This document shows, piece after piece, positions 43,401 to 55,000 of a stretch of DNA of 64,000 nucleotides. Numbering within the stretch: the first letter of the stretch is position 1; each line of letters starts with the position of its first letter. Under the pieces are notes generated by a model. It was not told where the DNA came from and did not search any database. It saw only the letters and a list, made by a program, of their open reading frames with translations. Source of the stretch: Mesodorylaimus sp. YZB2_4 (lineage: Eukaryota > Nematoda > Enoplea > Dorylaimida > Dorylaimidae); NCBI GenBank assembly GCA_030248295.1, contig JASANH010000118.1, positions 62,001-126,000 of the forward strand. Direction: 5' to 3'. The translations under genes were made by a program, and so were the position numbers.

Positions 43401-44580
43401 TCCTAGCATTCTCACGGGCCCTCGGGGCAAGAAAGGTTAAATTGAGCGTAGAGGGCGAAGGGGCAGGACGACCTACCGCCACTCCACACCACTCTACTTA
43501 TGTTCTATTATGGACCGTAACTTGTAGGCAATGTACCGCAGTCGTTATCCATTTTAGGTCGTCAGAGTATGTTCGGGATCCCTTACTAAGTCTATGATCC
43601 ATTTTCCTCGCAGACAGTTTGACTTCTGTACACACAATGCGCACAATCCTTGTCTGCCATCCTATATTCCCCCGGCGTGGACTCAAACTTCGACCTTGCC
43701 CCTGGCGATTTCGTTCGAGCCATCGTCTTCTGTCCAAAACAGTAACTGCTCTAACTTGCACTCGAGTCTATCTCAGGGGATTTAGTGCGCTCCGAAGGAC
43801 TATGTGACGTGGAGTGTAACAGCGGGGCATCAAACCAAAGATCGATCGATTGAGAGAGTCGTTTTTTCTCTATTCAAGGTTATATCGGCGTTGGTCCCAA
43901 GTTTGTCTAAGGTCAAGCGCATTGCTCAAATGAACTGCGTGAATAATGCAAAAGGCAAGATGGTACGAGGAAATGAGTGTTGCACGAAGCCATCAGTCAA
44001 CAGCCTGGACTCTGTTTAGCATAGTAAACAAGCAGCTCTTTGGTCTTGGTCCCCGAGGTATCGTGGTCCCATACTAGTGATTACCACCTCTGGTAGGGTT
44101 GCCAATATTTGTGTTAAGGGAAGCTGTCTATGCAAATCGAGAGAGGGGCAGATTGGTGGACCAGCGGGGTAGACTGGTGCAACGGGATTACGGCATGCCA
44201 GAGCAAGTAGGTGCACGAGCCTCGTTGACTCTGACTGTGAGGACAGTGATGCCATCATGTCAAATGACCGCCGTGCTTGAGTCCCCATGCCCTAGCTTAG
44301 AGCTTGTCTGCCCGTTTGGGCCGCATCACACCTCGATACAGATACAGTACCATGAGCCCTCGATTGTTTTCCTGGGGCTACGGGACTCCAAAGAGATGAG
44401 GGGATTTCAGACAGGTGTGGCGCATGTCTCTGCACAAAAATACTTGCACTTGCGTCCTCACTCGTCAGTTATTCTATTTTCCAACGTTCGCCTTTCTGTA
44501 CTGCCCGGTCTCGAGAGATTGAGACTATCCTAACGAGCAATGTACAGTACATAAAAAAGCATACGCCTGCTGGCTTGCAC
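40450..44580. other. Gene-free stretch
   Basis: No exon, RNA gene or known repeat was recognised in about 4 kb. Many overlapping short open frames occur without domains or splice structure. It is G+C-rich and lacks a clear promoter motif. Confidence 0.4.
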
Positions 44581-44589
44581 GCTTGACTG

Positions 44590-44800
44590 TGGTTGACTCA
44601 CCAGGGCCACATTCAGTACCATCGAGGTAAGCCAAATGAAACTGGGGACAAACAAGTAACGTTAGGCAGTCTCGGCTGTGGGGCGCAGAGCAGACCCACC
44701 ATCGTCCGAGGAGACCAGTCAATGCTTTCCTGAGGAGACGCTCCAACTAGAGACACGAGGGAAGCTGACGTATGACCTGGACCCACTCGACCTTGCGTGG
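44590..44800 (+). repeat. SINE family A copy 2 (headless)
   Basis: It aligns with 52300-52520 through agtaccatcgaggt, gcagtct, cccaccatc, cgaggag and tagagacacgagggaagctg. The tRNA head is missing. It is degenerate. Confidence 0.6.
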
Positions 44801-45009
44801 AGTTTTCCTGTCAGAATAAGAAAACGCACTTCACGCAAGTGTGAGGCCTGAAAAATTGAAAGAACCCACATGATACCAGAAAAAGAAAAGCAACATACCT
44901 TCGAGAAACCAAGAGCACCTACTTGATTACTAATGCAACCCTGGCAGGAGTTGAATCTGCTCCAGGATCGCTTTTCAAACTCCAAGAGTTCCGTCAGAGA
45001 AGATGTGAC

Positions 45010-45185
45010 CAGCACGCCTGGCGGTCGGGAGTAATCGACACGCTACCCTGGCTGGGACGTCAACCTCTTCGGTTGATGTTTCTAGAGCAGGTATAGTCGC
45101 GAGACTTGCCTACCTCCAAGCGGAGTTTTTAGCTTAGAGATTTCGGTCTCGACTATCTCCCGCCGCCTGGGTGCGCTGGTTACAA
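45010..45185 (+). repeat. Family C repeat copy 2
   Basis: It matches 56262-56425: gctgggacgtcaacc, cggttgatgttt, aggtatagtcgcgagact, cggagttttta and ccgcctgggtgcg. It is about 165 bases with ends that are partly complementary. It sits head to tail with a SINE A copy. Confidence 0.75.
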
Positions 45186-45194
45186 AGAGTAATA

Positions 45195-45490
45195 GTTATG
45201 GTGGAGCAGGCCTCCTAGTCCTTTGCCAACACGCTCTAGCTGCTTATGGCCACCAGCCCATCCTCCACACGAGATCCTGGACCAGACACCACTTCCCTCA
45301 GACGATGGGGAGTGGACTTTAAGCCCTGGTGGTGGTGTTCTGCTGGAGACTGCCGCCTCGTTTGGGTTCCGTTTCTCCACTCGGAGCACCTCGATGGTAC
45401 TGGGTCAATCACCCACGGCCTGACGTGCAAGGTCAGCGAGGGTTTATGGTTCGCAGACCCACTTCCGTCACCAAGAATTAAACCCAGGAT
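45195..45490 (-). repeat. SINE family A copy 3, inverted
   Basis: The reverse complement contains gcgaaccataaaccctcgct, gtcgaggtgctccgagtgga and tggtgtctggtccaggat in the same order as 52255-52460. Open frames here are not genes. Confidence 0.8.
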
Positions 45491-46300
45491 TTGGAGTTGA
45501 CAAACGCCGAACCACTACTGCACCACAGTGGCAGCTAATGTGACTTCCTGTCATGTCCTAATCTACCGCACGCCAAGCTGTTTAGGCCGCACTACCTTCC
45601 ATGGACGCGTACTACACGCATAAATTCAGCAATAGTAAGCCAATCCTTTCTTGTAACTCCAAGGCTACAGGACTTTAGTCGATACAGCAGGGGCTGCAGA
45701 ATTTCAAACAGGCCCTGACAGGCATCATTGTCAGTCGTAACAATAAAATGATAAGAAAAGGCAAAGACAAAATTATGAACAGAAAATCAATGTACTGAGA
45801 ATGTACTGTACATAGGCACCCATATTTCGTGCAGTTTTTGCCCGGGGCATAAGTGAGGGCTATAACGATTTGAAAGGGGCCTGACCTGTTATAAGTGAGG
45901 GGATGTAAGGACACCATCACTGCAGCACGAGTATACGTCAAAGGGGTTAGATCCAGGAAGCGGACACTGCTTATATGCGCAAGGACGCCACTGGGACTGA
46001 TCGTGAGACCACTGGGCTCGAATGCTATCGTGGTGCTGCTGGATAGCATTGCACACACGCGTGTGTGTACCTTCGACTACGACACTCATTGATCGCCCGT
46101 CGGTTTGCCTCATGGAATCCATGCAATGTCAATATTTTCACGTCGGTAACCCTCCGAAGATAGCCCCACCCAGATCCCTGACACATGCCCATGATGGTCA
46201 TTTTTGAGCATCGCATTAGCTTTTTCCACATCCAAGTATCAGGTCAAATTATGATATTGATCAGAAAAAGACGAGTCCACTAAAACAAAGCAGAGCAACC
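45491..46300. other. Gene-free stretch
   Basis: No gene recognised. It contains a short purine-rich patch at about 45740-45790 and no known repeat. Confidence 0.4.
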
Positions 46301-46310
46301 TATGAAAAGT

Positions 46311-47492
46311 CTATGCCACTGGCAAAAGACGAGTTAAAGTTCGTCGCACACGATTTAATAACTTTGATTCGTTTTTTTGCATTTTCGATTTCTCTATCTT
46401 ATCCAATTCCTTCCTCAAAAATCGCAGAGCATGTGTCAATCGACGATCACGTAGTTTCTCCAAACGCATTGCAAAGTTCCGCATCGCCGCGATTGATTTT
46501 ATATGGTCGACTTGAGCTTGGCAGTCTTTCAAAGATGAAAATGCCTGGTTTCCATGATTATGATCACCAGTCTTTCTATCGATAGCGATTCCCAAATCTA
46601 AACTCTCGTTAGCGAATGGGCCGGACTTGCTGACTAAAGCTTGACGAAAATCGATATCCGACCCAACAAGTTTATGTGTCTTTCCCGTCATTCGTTTTCG
46701 ATATTCACGTTGTTCAGCGAGTCGAACATTGAACAGATTTTCGAAGTAATCGATCGCTTCCTTTCGTAAGGCTTGCGACAGATTTTCGTTTGATACGAGG
46801 CGATCTTCTTCCAAAACCTTATCAACTTCGTTCCATTCTTCAAAAACGCCAAAATCGATGTCAATGCTTGCTGAGCTGGCCACGCATTTTAATTTCAATC
46901 CATTCCCAAAATGGCCTTGCGAAACGAAGTCGGCAAAAAAGTTTTTGATACTTCGAAGTCGTCGACACGAATCAGCTCGAAATCTAGCCACGACGCCGAG
47001 TAATAAGCAATGCACTTGAACGAAATGACCAAAATTGAGCATATGCATCATTCGGTTGCAAAATTCTGCACAAAATGTCACGATTTTAACAAAAATAGAA
47101 GCCAATGAACGTAAATTTCTTAAAATAAAACAAAAATACTCTCCGGGTGGACAATATAACTTATCTTTTTCATCCAATCGAACTGATGAAGTGAATTCAC
47201 GGAAATAGTTTGAAATATATTTCAGTTGACCTTTATCCTTATCGAAACAATGGACTAGTAAACTTTTTAGCCGTTTTGCCATTTGAAAATGTCCGTGATG
47301 ACGAAACGGCCCATTCATTTTGTACAATATTTTGGCCAAAATGTACAATTCTTTGCGTAATTCTTGATCAACACAAAAACATGGCGAATCATCAATAAAC
47401 TTGATCAAAGCGTTTTTCAAGCCGGTAATATCCAGTCTACGATGCTCGATTGAAGAATAACGTAATGAAATCAAAGCTGGCACTGAGTCCAT
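46311..47492 (-). CDS. NEPRO: NEPRO-like (nucleolus and neural progenitor protein) homologue
   Basis: The gene encodes 393 residues from ATG 47492 as one exon. An upstream exon is possible because the frame is open further 5'. Features matching the NEPRO N-terminal domain: an early LRKELYILAKILYKMNGPFR helix, PPGEYFCFILRNLRSLASI, and MHMLNFGHFVQVHCLLLGVVAR, where the LxxGHF plus hydrophobic helix is the most typical part. The remainder is charged and ends in a basic helix (RRLTHALRFLRKELDKIEK, then RRTLTRLL), suited to nucleolar RNA binding. Vertebrate NEPRO is linked to RNase P/MRP and ribosome biogenesis. The region is A+T-richer than its neighbours. The assignment is from memory of the family pattern. 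Confidence 0.6.
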   Translation of the reverse strand: MDSVPALISLRYSSIEHRRLDITGLKNALIKFIDDSPCFCVDQELRKELYILAKILYKMNGPFRHHGHFQMAKRLKSLLVHCFDKDKGQLKYISNYFREFTSSVRLDEKDKLYCPPGEYFCFILRNLRSLASIFVKIVTFCAEFCNRMMHMLNFGHFVQVHCLLLGVVARFRADSCRRLRSIKNFFADFVSQGHFGNGLKLKCVASSASIDIDFGVFEEWNEVDKVLEEDRLVSNENLSQALRKEAIDYFENLFNVRLAEQREYRKRMTGKTHKLVGSDIDFRQALVSKSGPFANESLDLGIAIDRKTGDHNHGNQAFSSLKDCQAQVDHIKSIAAMRNFAMRLEKLRDRRLTHALRFLRKELDKIEKSKMQKNESKLLNRVRRTLTRLLPVA

Positions 47493-47752
47493 TTTGTGGT
47501 TACTTTTCCCCTGGTTCAAAGAGTAAAAAAGATTGCCAAAAGATTTTCTCCGACATTATTCTCATCGCGAATCAACGGGTGACATTTAGTGATTTATCGC
47601 ACGTATTTCTCACTCAGTTATTGACCAAAGATGATCCATTCTCCTTCGATCCTCTATTTTTTGAGCGTACAATTAATCAAGATATCAAAATTTTGAATCA
47701 AAGCCATTTTATGCAGAGCGCAGTAGTTAGACATAATAACACATTCGCACAT

Positions 47753-50226
47753 CTACAGCTTTGTCATGCCAACAAGTATCATTGCTATGATTTTCACAAG
47801 AAGAGCAGCCCTTCCTACTTTGACAATAAGCAAAGATGATCCGCCATTGCACGAAGGTAGTAGCCTCCCTCTCAACGGTCGTTCTCCTTTGCCACAGTAT
47901 TCGTCGAGTGCAGCCAGGAAGGTATGGGCGCGTAGGGGCAGTGTATCATTGGTTCCTGGTCGGGCCAGTGCATTACAGCAATAAGCGCCATTTTCGTGAT
48001 TGATGGGAGCAGAATCACGTAGAGACCATCGACGGTAAGTGGACTCGCCGTGAGTAAATTCAATGAACGGTCTCATTTCGCGCATCCAATCCCACTCGCA
48101 CGAACACAGAGATGCCTCGCTTATGGTTAACTTGGCTTTTCGGTCTAGCAAGAATCGTCTCAGGGATCCTCCAGAATCGGAGAGTCGGAAATCGCCATTG
48201 GCGCCGAACTTGATCTCGCGGAGAGTCGATGGGACTTTCTTAACGTCGGATATTGTCAGGTTTCTCAATACGATGTTCTGCTTCAGTTCCAAGCTGGTCA
48301 GTGAACCTGCCCCTGCCAATGCGGACGCCAAATCGAGAGTAGTCAAATGCGTGCCTTTCAGCTGCCATGTCCGAGGCAGGTCGACCCCGTCGAAGGTACC
48401 TTCTTCGATCGACGTGATTGGATTATCGTTTAGGAGCAGTTCGCCCTCAGTGAAACGCTGCTGCCTGGAAGAAGGACATGTTCAAAGCCTGAAGTCGAAA
48501 TTACTGAGTACGTAATCTTTATTAACTAGGGCTCCTACCAGTATCAGCAGAAAAGTCTACTGCAGTGCACGAGGTGAAGCGGGCGTGGTTTAATGGCTTC
48601 AGGACAGAACGCATCAACGAAGACATCTTATTCCCGCCCCCAGCAAGAGCTAGCCCGACCTACAGTATCCCTCAGGCGTCGACACCATCGCGCCGTAGAA
48701 TGCAACCATCGCCGTAGCACACACAGCATTGGTATGCTACCTTTGCGTAATCTACAGCGCAGCTACAGGTTTCTATCTTCTCTGTGTCCACTTAAACTCA
48801 TAAGCAAGATGAATATTACTGTATATTCAAAATGATTTCCGCGCCCGTTAGGCTAACACTCATCAGAAAGTGTGCACTCACTTGTCAGCGGGTGGATTAG
48901 GTGTCTAACCTCGATGTGCCACAAGATCCCTCCAGTTGGGCATACCTTTATCTATCACTTGCATGCTCACCTGCCGAACATTCCTTTCCACAACTTCTCA
49001 AGCCCGCAGCCTTGAATATTGAGATCCCTCAGTCGAGTCAGATTGCTCACTTGCATGACGCGTAAGCTACGACAGTTGCGTAGCGATAATCTTGTCAACG
49101 TGTTTTCCAAGCCGGTCAAGTGTTCCATGGTGACTGCGTGCAGACGAATACAATCGTGTAAAATAATCGATTTTAACCGTCGATTCTCGGAGAAGACATT
49201 GGTGGGTAACGAGGCCATGTTCGGGTTACCCTCCAAATTCAATTGACTTAAATCGATTAATGGTCGGAAAGCATTGTGGCCAATGTTTTCCAAACGGTTG
49301 AAAGACAAATCCAATTCTTGCAGAATCCTACTCGAACCACCCACCCCATCAACACTGTTCGATGAAGTCGAAGGCGACGAACCCTTCTCCGAGAATGCAT
49401 CATCGGGCAATGTTCTCAAGTCGCAACGAGACAAGACCAGTTTAGTCAGTGACTTCAGACGTCTGACCGTGTATGGAAAGGCGGGCAGGGGCGTATCCTT
49501 AATTATCAATTGTTCCAATGACTGTCCGTACCCATCTAATGCGTCGTGACTAAATCCTCCTCCGGCCACAAAGTGACAAGAAATCAAATTTAACTCCGTT
49601 ACGTATTGATCTCCGAAGAACTTACGAGTTAGGCGACTGAATCGGCATTGATCGAAGGTTAATCGATTTAAAACTACGGCTTTGACCAATGCGTGACCAG
49701 GCTCGCGAGACCATGGTGATCTTCGGAGACGATGTTCAGGAAGACGATGAAAATCCACGTGGCGAAAAGTCACTTCACGCAATCCGTCCGCATTGTCAAA
49801 AGCGTGGTGATGAATATCGATCGTGATCAGATTGTGTGAGTGGGCAGGTGATCGATCGATAGTTAGCACTTCTAGAGAAGATAAAGAACGAAGTGCAGAG
49901 GCTGGAATCTGAGTCAGGTCCGCGTATACGTTCAGCGTGTCCACGTGTCGGAAGTCGAATGGGTGAGGAGCTAAATCCGAGTCTCTTTGCAAATTTGAAT
50001 GGACCAATCGAACGCTCGGGTGACCAAACTGAGGGAAACATGCTTGACCTTGGCTCGTCGTACAGGTCAGAATGCTCTTATACCTCCGAGTGCTTTGCTC
50101 GTTAGACAACGTGCACGTGTAATTGGCCACGTAACACGAAGTGAATCCTCGTTTCGAATACTTCGATGAATGTTGACTCGAGAATACCAAATATGGAAGA
50201 ATTATGAGCACCGCGATTACACGCAT
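47753..50226 (-). CDS. Secreted or surface leucine-rich-repeat protein, two exons
   Basis: Exon 1 is 50226-48971 and exon 2 is 48464-47753, joined across GGC AG/G CAG with a GTGAGC donor. The product is about 655 residues. The signal peptide is MRVIAVLIILPYLVFSSQ. A cysteine-bearing N-terminal cap precedes at least ten LRRs (LNVYADLTQIPASALRSL, LDLSFNRLENIGHNAFRPL, LNLEGNPNMASLPTNVF). A C-terminal cap has LCSCEWDWMREM with a later CC pair. The last 28 residues are hydrophobic (LLVKIIAMILVGMTKL), suggesting a GPI-anchor signal or a short C-terminal anchor. Such proteins act in adhesion or as co-receptors. Partner unknown. Confidence 0.8.
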
Positions 50227-50299
50227 GATCGACGCTATTGGCCACGGTGGACACTAAGACCACGCACACTGACCGATTAGCATCTAGGCCAGCCAATAA

Positions 50300-51130
50300 G
50301 TGAAGTCAGCGGTCGACGTCCTGTTTTCCAAAACCGTAAATGGAAGTCTGGCTCGTCAGCCCGTCATCGGACTGGTCCTCCTCCATTCGTGATTTCATTA
50401 GCGTTTCCGGCTTCAAGGAGGCGAGAAAACGGCGCGCGTGCGGATATTGATCTGGGCTTTGGTGGCTACTGTTAGGCAGCACGTGGAATAGGAATACCTA
50501 TTGATTCTTGGCTTGCTCTGTGAACGCCAATTTCAAACTCATTTCAAGATGGGCCTAAGATTACACAAAGTCAGTTATCTGTGACAGTCGAGACTGGCCA
50601 ACTTATTATGATTTATCAACAAAGTTCTCCCCGTGCCTAGACTCACAAATTTAAAAAAGCCCTGTCATTATTCGCGAGCAAGACAAACCACAGTATCGTG
50701 AACCCTATCGCTCGGGCTTCCTTCTTGCATACAGTGCTCGAGACTCTTTGCAGCTCGACTAAGCAGGAGCTGATCGACTATACTCGGAGAGCATAGAACG
50801 CACACTATCCTGTCAAATAGAATGAACAATCCCTCACTTAATAGAATGGGAATTTACTTACGTCTGATAACAGATAAAACAGATTTTCTAAAATCTGTTA
50901 TCAGACATTGAAATGACAGCCCAGCCACCGTATTCTAACCGAATTCAGGGCGAGGTAAGGCTGGCCGTGCACCCTCGGCGTCGCATGCTTAAGTGGGCTA
51001 TACTATTTCAGCGATGTACAGTACTGTATGTTCATTCAGGCTGCGTGCACTGAATTTATCACGCGATCTACCTCGTTGAGGGCGATGCTCACCGTCGCAC
51101 TTTCGCATATACTACGTATGCTTCTCTGAT
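50300..51130. other. Intergenic, no gene recognised
   Basis: This is upstream of the LRR gene. A short perfect inverted repeat is visible at about 50867-50907 (gtctgataacagat against its complement atctgttatcagac), with an inner aaaacag/attttct region. No gene. Confidence 0.45.
50867..50907. repeat. Short inverted repeat (potential hairpin)
   Basis: The sequences gtctgataacagat and atctgttatcagac are exact reverse complements separated by about a dozen bases (aaaacagattttctaaa). The hairpin would have a 14-bp stem. No role can be assigned. Confidence 0.7.
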
Positions 51131-51139
51131 GTGATTGGT

Positions 51140-51290
51140 TCACTGATGCAGTCATGGAGTCTATGTTCATGTTCATGTTTTACCACATCACCAAATGCTT
51201 TTGCGCACTCGAGGGTGAAGGGACACATTTTACACGAAATGATTTACCGGCCCGCCAGTCGAACACTCGCCGTCTATTTTTTGCGGGATT
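51140..51290 (+). repeat. SINE family B copy 2
   Basis: It contains catcaccaaat, gggtgaagggacacatttta, cacgaaatgatttaccggcc and agtcgaacac. The last is the reverse complement of a B-box-like GTTCGACT. It is related to 14440 and 56490. Confidence 0.7.
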
Positions 51291-51455
51291 TTATACTTTC
51301 TACTTCTTTCACATCGAAGGCTAGTTTCACGCCTCAAATTGACTTAAAGTATTCGTACTTTGAAGGAAAGCAATATCCCTCTGTTACCTTGAACCTGGTT
51401 AGGAAACAGTAAATGTTGCAGTAAGATTCCATCTGCCGCGAGAGAGTACAAGCTC

Positions 51456-51547
51456 TGTGTCTTTGTGTGGCTCCTACCCAGTGGTACTAGAACAGGAAAT
51501 TTGTGTCTTTGTGTGGCTCCTACCCAGTGGTACTAGAACAGGAAATT
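51456..51547 (+). repeat. Perfect 46-bp tandem duplication
   Basis: The unit from tgtgtctttgtgtggctcct to acaggaaatt occurs twice with no mismatch (51456-51501 and 51502-51547). It lies in non-coding sequence. Confidence 0.95.
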
Positions 51548-52149
51548 CAGCATCCGCGGAGGCAGTATGCTAATAATATACTTGTTGAGGACTGCAGTGA
51601 GGCCTGGTGCAGCTCCCTGAATCTAATATTCCTTGCCTTACGCGTATCCACGACTGTTTGCTGGATTTGATTCAGTGTATCGTCTCGTCGCAGCCATCGA
51701 GGAAAACATCCCCTTGGTTTGGCAGGTGCGATAAAAGCTTTGACTCTTTGTCTTTGTGTTCATCTCTCCGTAGAGTTTTTTAGGCTGAAACCTCTACTCA
51801 TCGTCAGACGAAGAGTGTTGCAGGGGCGAGGCAGATTTGCTCGAGACCCAATCGCAGTAGTTGGACACAGGTCGACGGATAGGCACCCTTCCGTCCTCGC
51901 ATAGAGCGAGCGAAACTCTTATGTAGAAGGGAATGCTTGATTGCACTCGGAAAGCAGAGAGCGCAAACCAAATCCTATATAGCAGAATGAGCAGCCGTGA
52001 CACTTGGCAGCTGACTGTGATCTGTAAGCGAGAACTGTTTGCAAAGATGTCGAGAGCACATACTGTGAGTTGAGGAGAGGAGGTTAAATACAAAATCAGG
52101 CTTGGGATTCAATTTTTCGTGCTCGTCCCTCGATCCAAGAAAACAGAGA

Positions 52150-52577
52150 ACAAAAGGCGGCCGCGGTAGTGAAGCGTATTGCACGACGTCTCTCCGTATT
52201 GCTTGGGAGCGAGTGGCTGGACTCATCCCGTGTTCGATCCCCGGTGATGGAGTTCGGTTTGCGAACCATAAACCCTCGCTGACCTATCACGACAGACCGT
52301 GGGCGACACAAGCTGTTACCGTCGAGGTGCTCCGAGTGGAGAGACGGAAGCCAAACTAGAGTAGACAGTCTTTGCTGTCAAACAGGGTGGACAGGACAGG
52401 GTTGAGAGCCCACCCACCATCTTCCGACGAAGTTGGTGTCTGGTCCAGGATGTCCTCGCGTGAAGGCTCCTAGTGAAAACACGCAGAGGGACGCTGGTGT
52501 GTGTGCTCGTCTTACGCAGGCTTGCTTGTACGGTTTTACTGCTGGCCGGCTATAGGCAAAAACGGGCCTCGGCCCGC
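52150..52577 (+). repeat. SINE family A copy 4 (longest copy)
   Basis: A tRNA-like head has gcggtagtgaagcgtat and a B box at about 52230 (tgttcgatcccc). A body is shared with 45195-45490 (inverted) and 44590-44800, and the tail ctgctggccggctataggca is shared with 39650. This copy is the best guide to the full element of about 430 bases. A fragment (accacaaaccctcgctg) recurs at about 53015-53035. Confidence 0.75.
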
Positions 52578-52579
52578 AA

Positions 52580-53900
52580 AAATTAAAACCAAATAGAATG
52601 CAAGAATACAGAGAACAAATAATTTCTTCTTTCGAGTTAACTTAACTGCGATTACATAGATCTGCAAGGGCCAGTAAAAAAATGGATCGAGATGCCTAGC
52701 TTACAGCTAACCTTGGTTAGGTCACTTTGACATGTGATTGTGAAACAAAAATGTCAAACTCTGAGAGAAAAGTATAAAATACATATGGGCCAATATCATA
52801 CACATCCGTGCCAATATCCATTCTGTCCTGCAAGGCCTGGGTCCAAGATTGCATTAATATACATAAGCAAACGAGTTATTTTCAAGTTTTTTTTTAGCAG
52901 CAAAAAACTTTTAGACTTGTCAACTCACACAGTAGCTAGCAATAGCTTAGGATGGCTAATCATTTCCGAAGAGGGCGCGGGCTAATCCTAGTTTTAAACC
53001 TGGGCTGCTTTGTTGAAACCACAAACCCTCGCTGCAATGCACCCTCCTGCATACTAGGCTGCATGATTCAGTAACAAATAGCAAGAAGCTTCATATTGAG
53101 ACAGGCCGAACACTACAGTACTATGGCTCAAACATCCCCTCGCCGTTGTCAGAGAGTTACTGTTCCTTCCCATCCAAAATGCCATCTTGTGGAGATGCTT
53201 CGAGTGCAAATGCAAAAGAAGGTTACAGCGTATCAGGCACCACACGACCTTGCTTATCATCAGGTCAGGTTTGGCTGCTGAGTGGTCGTAGAGAAACAGC
53301 ACCCAAAACAAAAGGCCGGAAAATTTTTAAAATGCGGCACAGTTGGCAAAAGAGCTCAGGAAAAATTCGGTCGCGAAGATAAGGGCATGTTTCACAGTAA
53401 AATCGCAACTCGCGGTCAGAAAGGCGAATTCGTCCCAACAATCACGATATCTACCCACAATCACCAATATTACTTCGTCGATGCCCACAGCTGCTTCTTC
53501 GCAGGGACTTTCCTGATAGACCTAGGATTCCAGGAGCTTCTTTTGGTGGTGCCGTAGACTTTGCGTGAAGATATTTCGGAGAACCACGCGCGATGAACCG
53601 CTTCTCCTCCCGCGCTCGGCTTGGCCAATGACGATTCCTTGCTCAATTTTGCATGCCAAGTGCCCTGGTTTCGTTTTTGTTCGGTTTCGGGTTCTGTTTC
53701 GGTTCATGATTTTGCATGACTTGGTTTCGTTTCTGCAGCGATCGCCGATCCGCTCTTGACCGCGGTCACAGACGGTTTTTTGGAGGCTTTAGCAGAACGC
53801 ACGCTATCTGGGCAAGCGCCGATTGCGGACTGATTTTGCTTCACACTGATGAACACGTGCTCTCACCCATTACTGACATCAGTGGTCCTTCGCCGGGCCC
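52580..53900. other. No gene recognised
   Basis: A 92-codon frame at 53282-53557 is open but shows no domain or splice support. A tandem-like run of ttcggtttcgggttc occurs near 53670-53705. There is nothing else I can name. Confidence 0.4.
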
Positions 53901-53924
53901 ACTCTCGCGCGAAGACACGATCTC

Positions 53925-54793
53925 GACGCCCTCACTGATGAGCCCGTCGTTTTTGCTTCGAGCATCCGAGCAAAGCAAACGACATGCACATGGGTCTTTT
54001 CCCGAGAAAGCGCCACCGCCATGGGCCCCCCAACCACCGTACGTATCGACAATGATCTTGCGCCCAGTGAGCCAAGCATCGCCCATCGGACCGCCGATGA
54101 TGAACGTTCCGCACGGGTTCAGGTGGAAGATGGTCTGGCTGTCCATCAGCTCACTCGGCACAACGGCATTGATCACGTGCTCCATCAGGTCGTGGCGCAG
54201 TTGCTCCAACTTGACGTCAGGCGCGTGCTGGGTTGAGATGACGATCGTATGCACTCGGCGCAAGATGCATGCCCCGTTTTGGATTCGGTACTCAATTGCC
54301 AACTGGACGAGGAAGAAATACTCGTATGCTACATGTAACAAAAGCATGTTTCTACTCGCCTGCGTTTCCTCATCGGGCCAAGTCCACCACAACGTCCCTT
54401 CCTGACGTAGTTCTCGCAGGCGACGATTCAGTTTGTAAGCCAGCACCAACGTCATGGGCATGCATTCATCGGTTTCGTCCGTGGCGTGGCCGAACATCAG
54501 CCCCTAAACTCAAGCGCAGTAGATTGGGAACACGATGTCTACTCTAATCTCGACTCTAAAGCTCTACTCGACTCGACTCTAAAGCTTGCCTGGTCTCCAG
54601 CTCCGACATCTTCTTCACACCGGTTCTGGTGCACACCCGCGGTGATGTTCCACGGCCACCAACACGTTGCACGTCTTGTAGTCAAAGCCTGAAAAAGGCC
54701 CAGTTTGACGAAAAGTCAGGAGCAGAGTCATCCAAGTTATCCTTCGAGCTGTCGTCGTAGCCGATCTTTTGCACCACTCGACGAACCAGCTGC
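53925..54793 (-). pseudogene. S-adenosylmethionine synthetase (MAT) pseudogene
   Basis: MAT makes S-adenosylmethionine from ATP and methionine. Pieces in correct order on the minus strand: 54793-54741 (RRVVQKIGYDDSS), 54688-54590 (GFDYKTCNVLVAVEHH, then EEDVGAGDQ in another frame), 54503-54360 ([16 protein letters not shown]) and 54302-about 53930 ([48 protein letters not shown]). A deletion of about 14 bases breaks the frame in the second exon. All three donors that homology places here are non-GT: ATAACT, GCAAGC and GCGAGT. After GKDP the family sequence (KVDRSAAYAAR) does not follow. The N-terminal and C-terminal exons are absent. Confidence 0.8.
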
Positions 54794-54828
54794 CTGCACC
54801 AATTATCACCAATCACCTGCACCAATCA

Positions 54829-55000
54829 TCGTTACTCAAGCGGGCATAGGCCAACGACTTGGTGATCGAGCGAGCGGCCTCGGCTGCCGACCGATCGACT
54901 TTTGTGGGGTCATTTGCCGGAAACGCGCCACCGCCGCCAGCACCCCAATCGCCCGTCGCGCACAATTTGCTGCGATGAGAGGAGCGAAGAGGAGCTGCTC
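54829..55000 (-). pseudogene. Displaced MAT C-terminal exon fragment
   Basis: The minus strand reads WGAGGGGAFPANDPTKVDRS and AARSITKSLA, which match the MAT region following the glycine-rich loop. This exon belongs downstream of the pieces at 53.9-54.8 kb but lies upstream of them in the minus sense, so it comes from a second copy or a rearrangement. The neighbouring sequence repeats gattggtgcagg and gataattggtgcag, which could mark the junction. Confidence 0.75.

Noticed and set aside
53282..53557. Possible gag or protease-like open frame
   Set aside because: One Cys-containing stretch vaguely resembles a zinc knuckle, but spacing and catalytic motifs do not fit.
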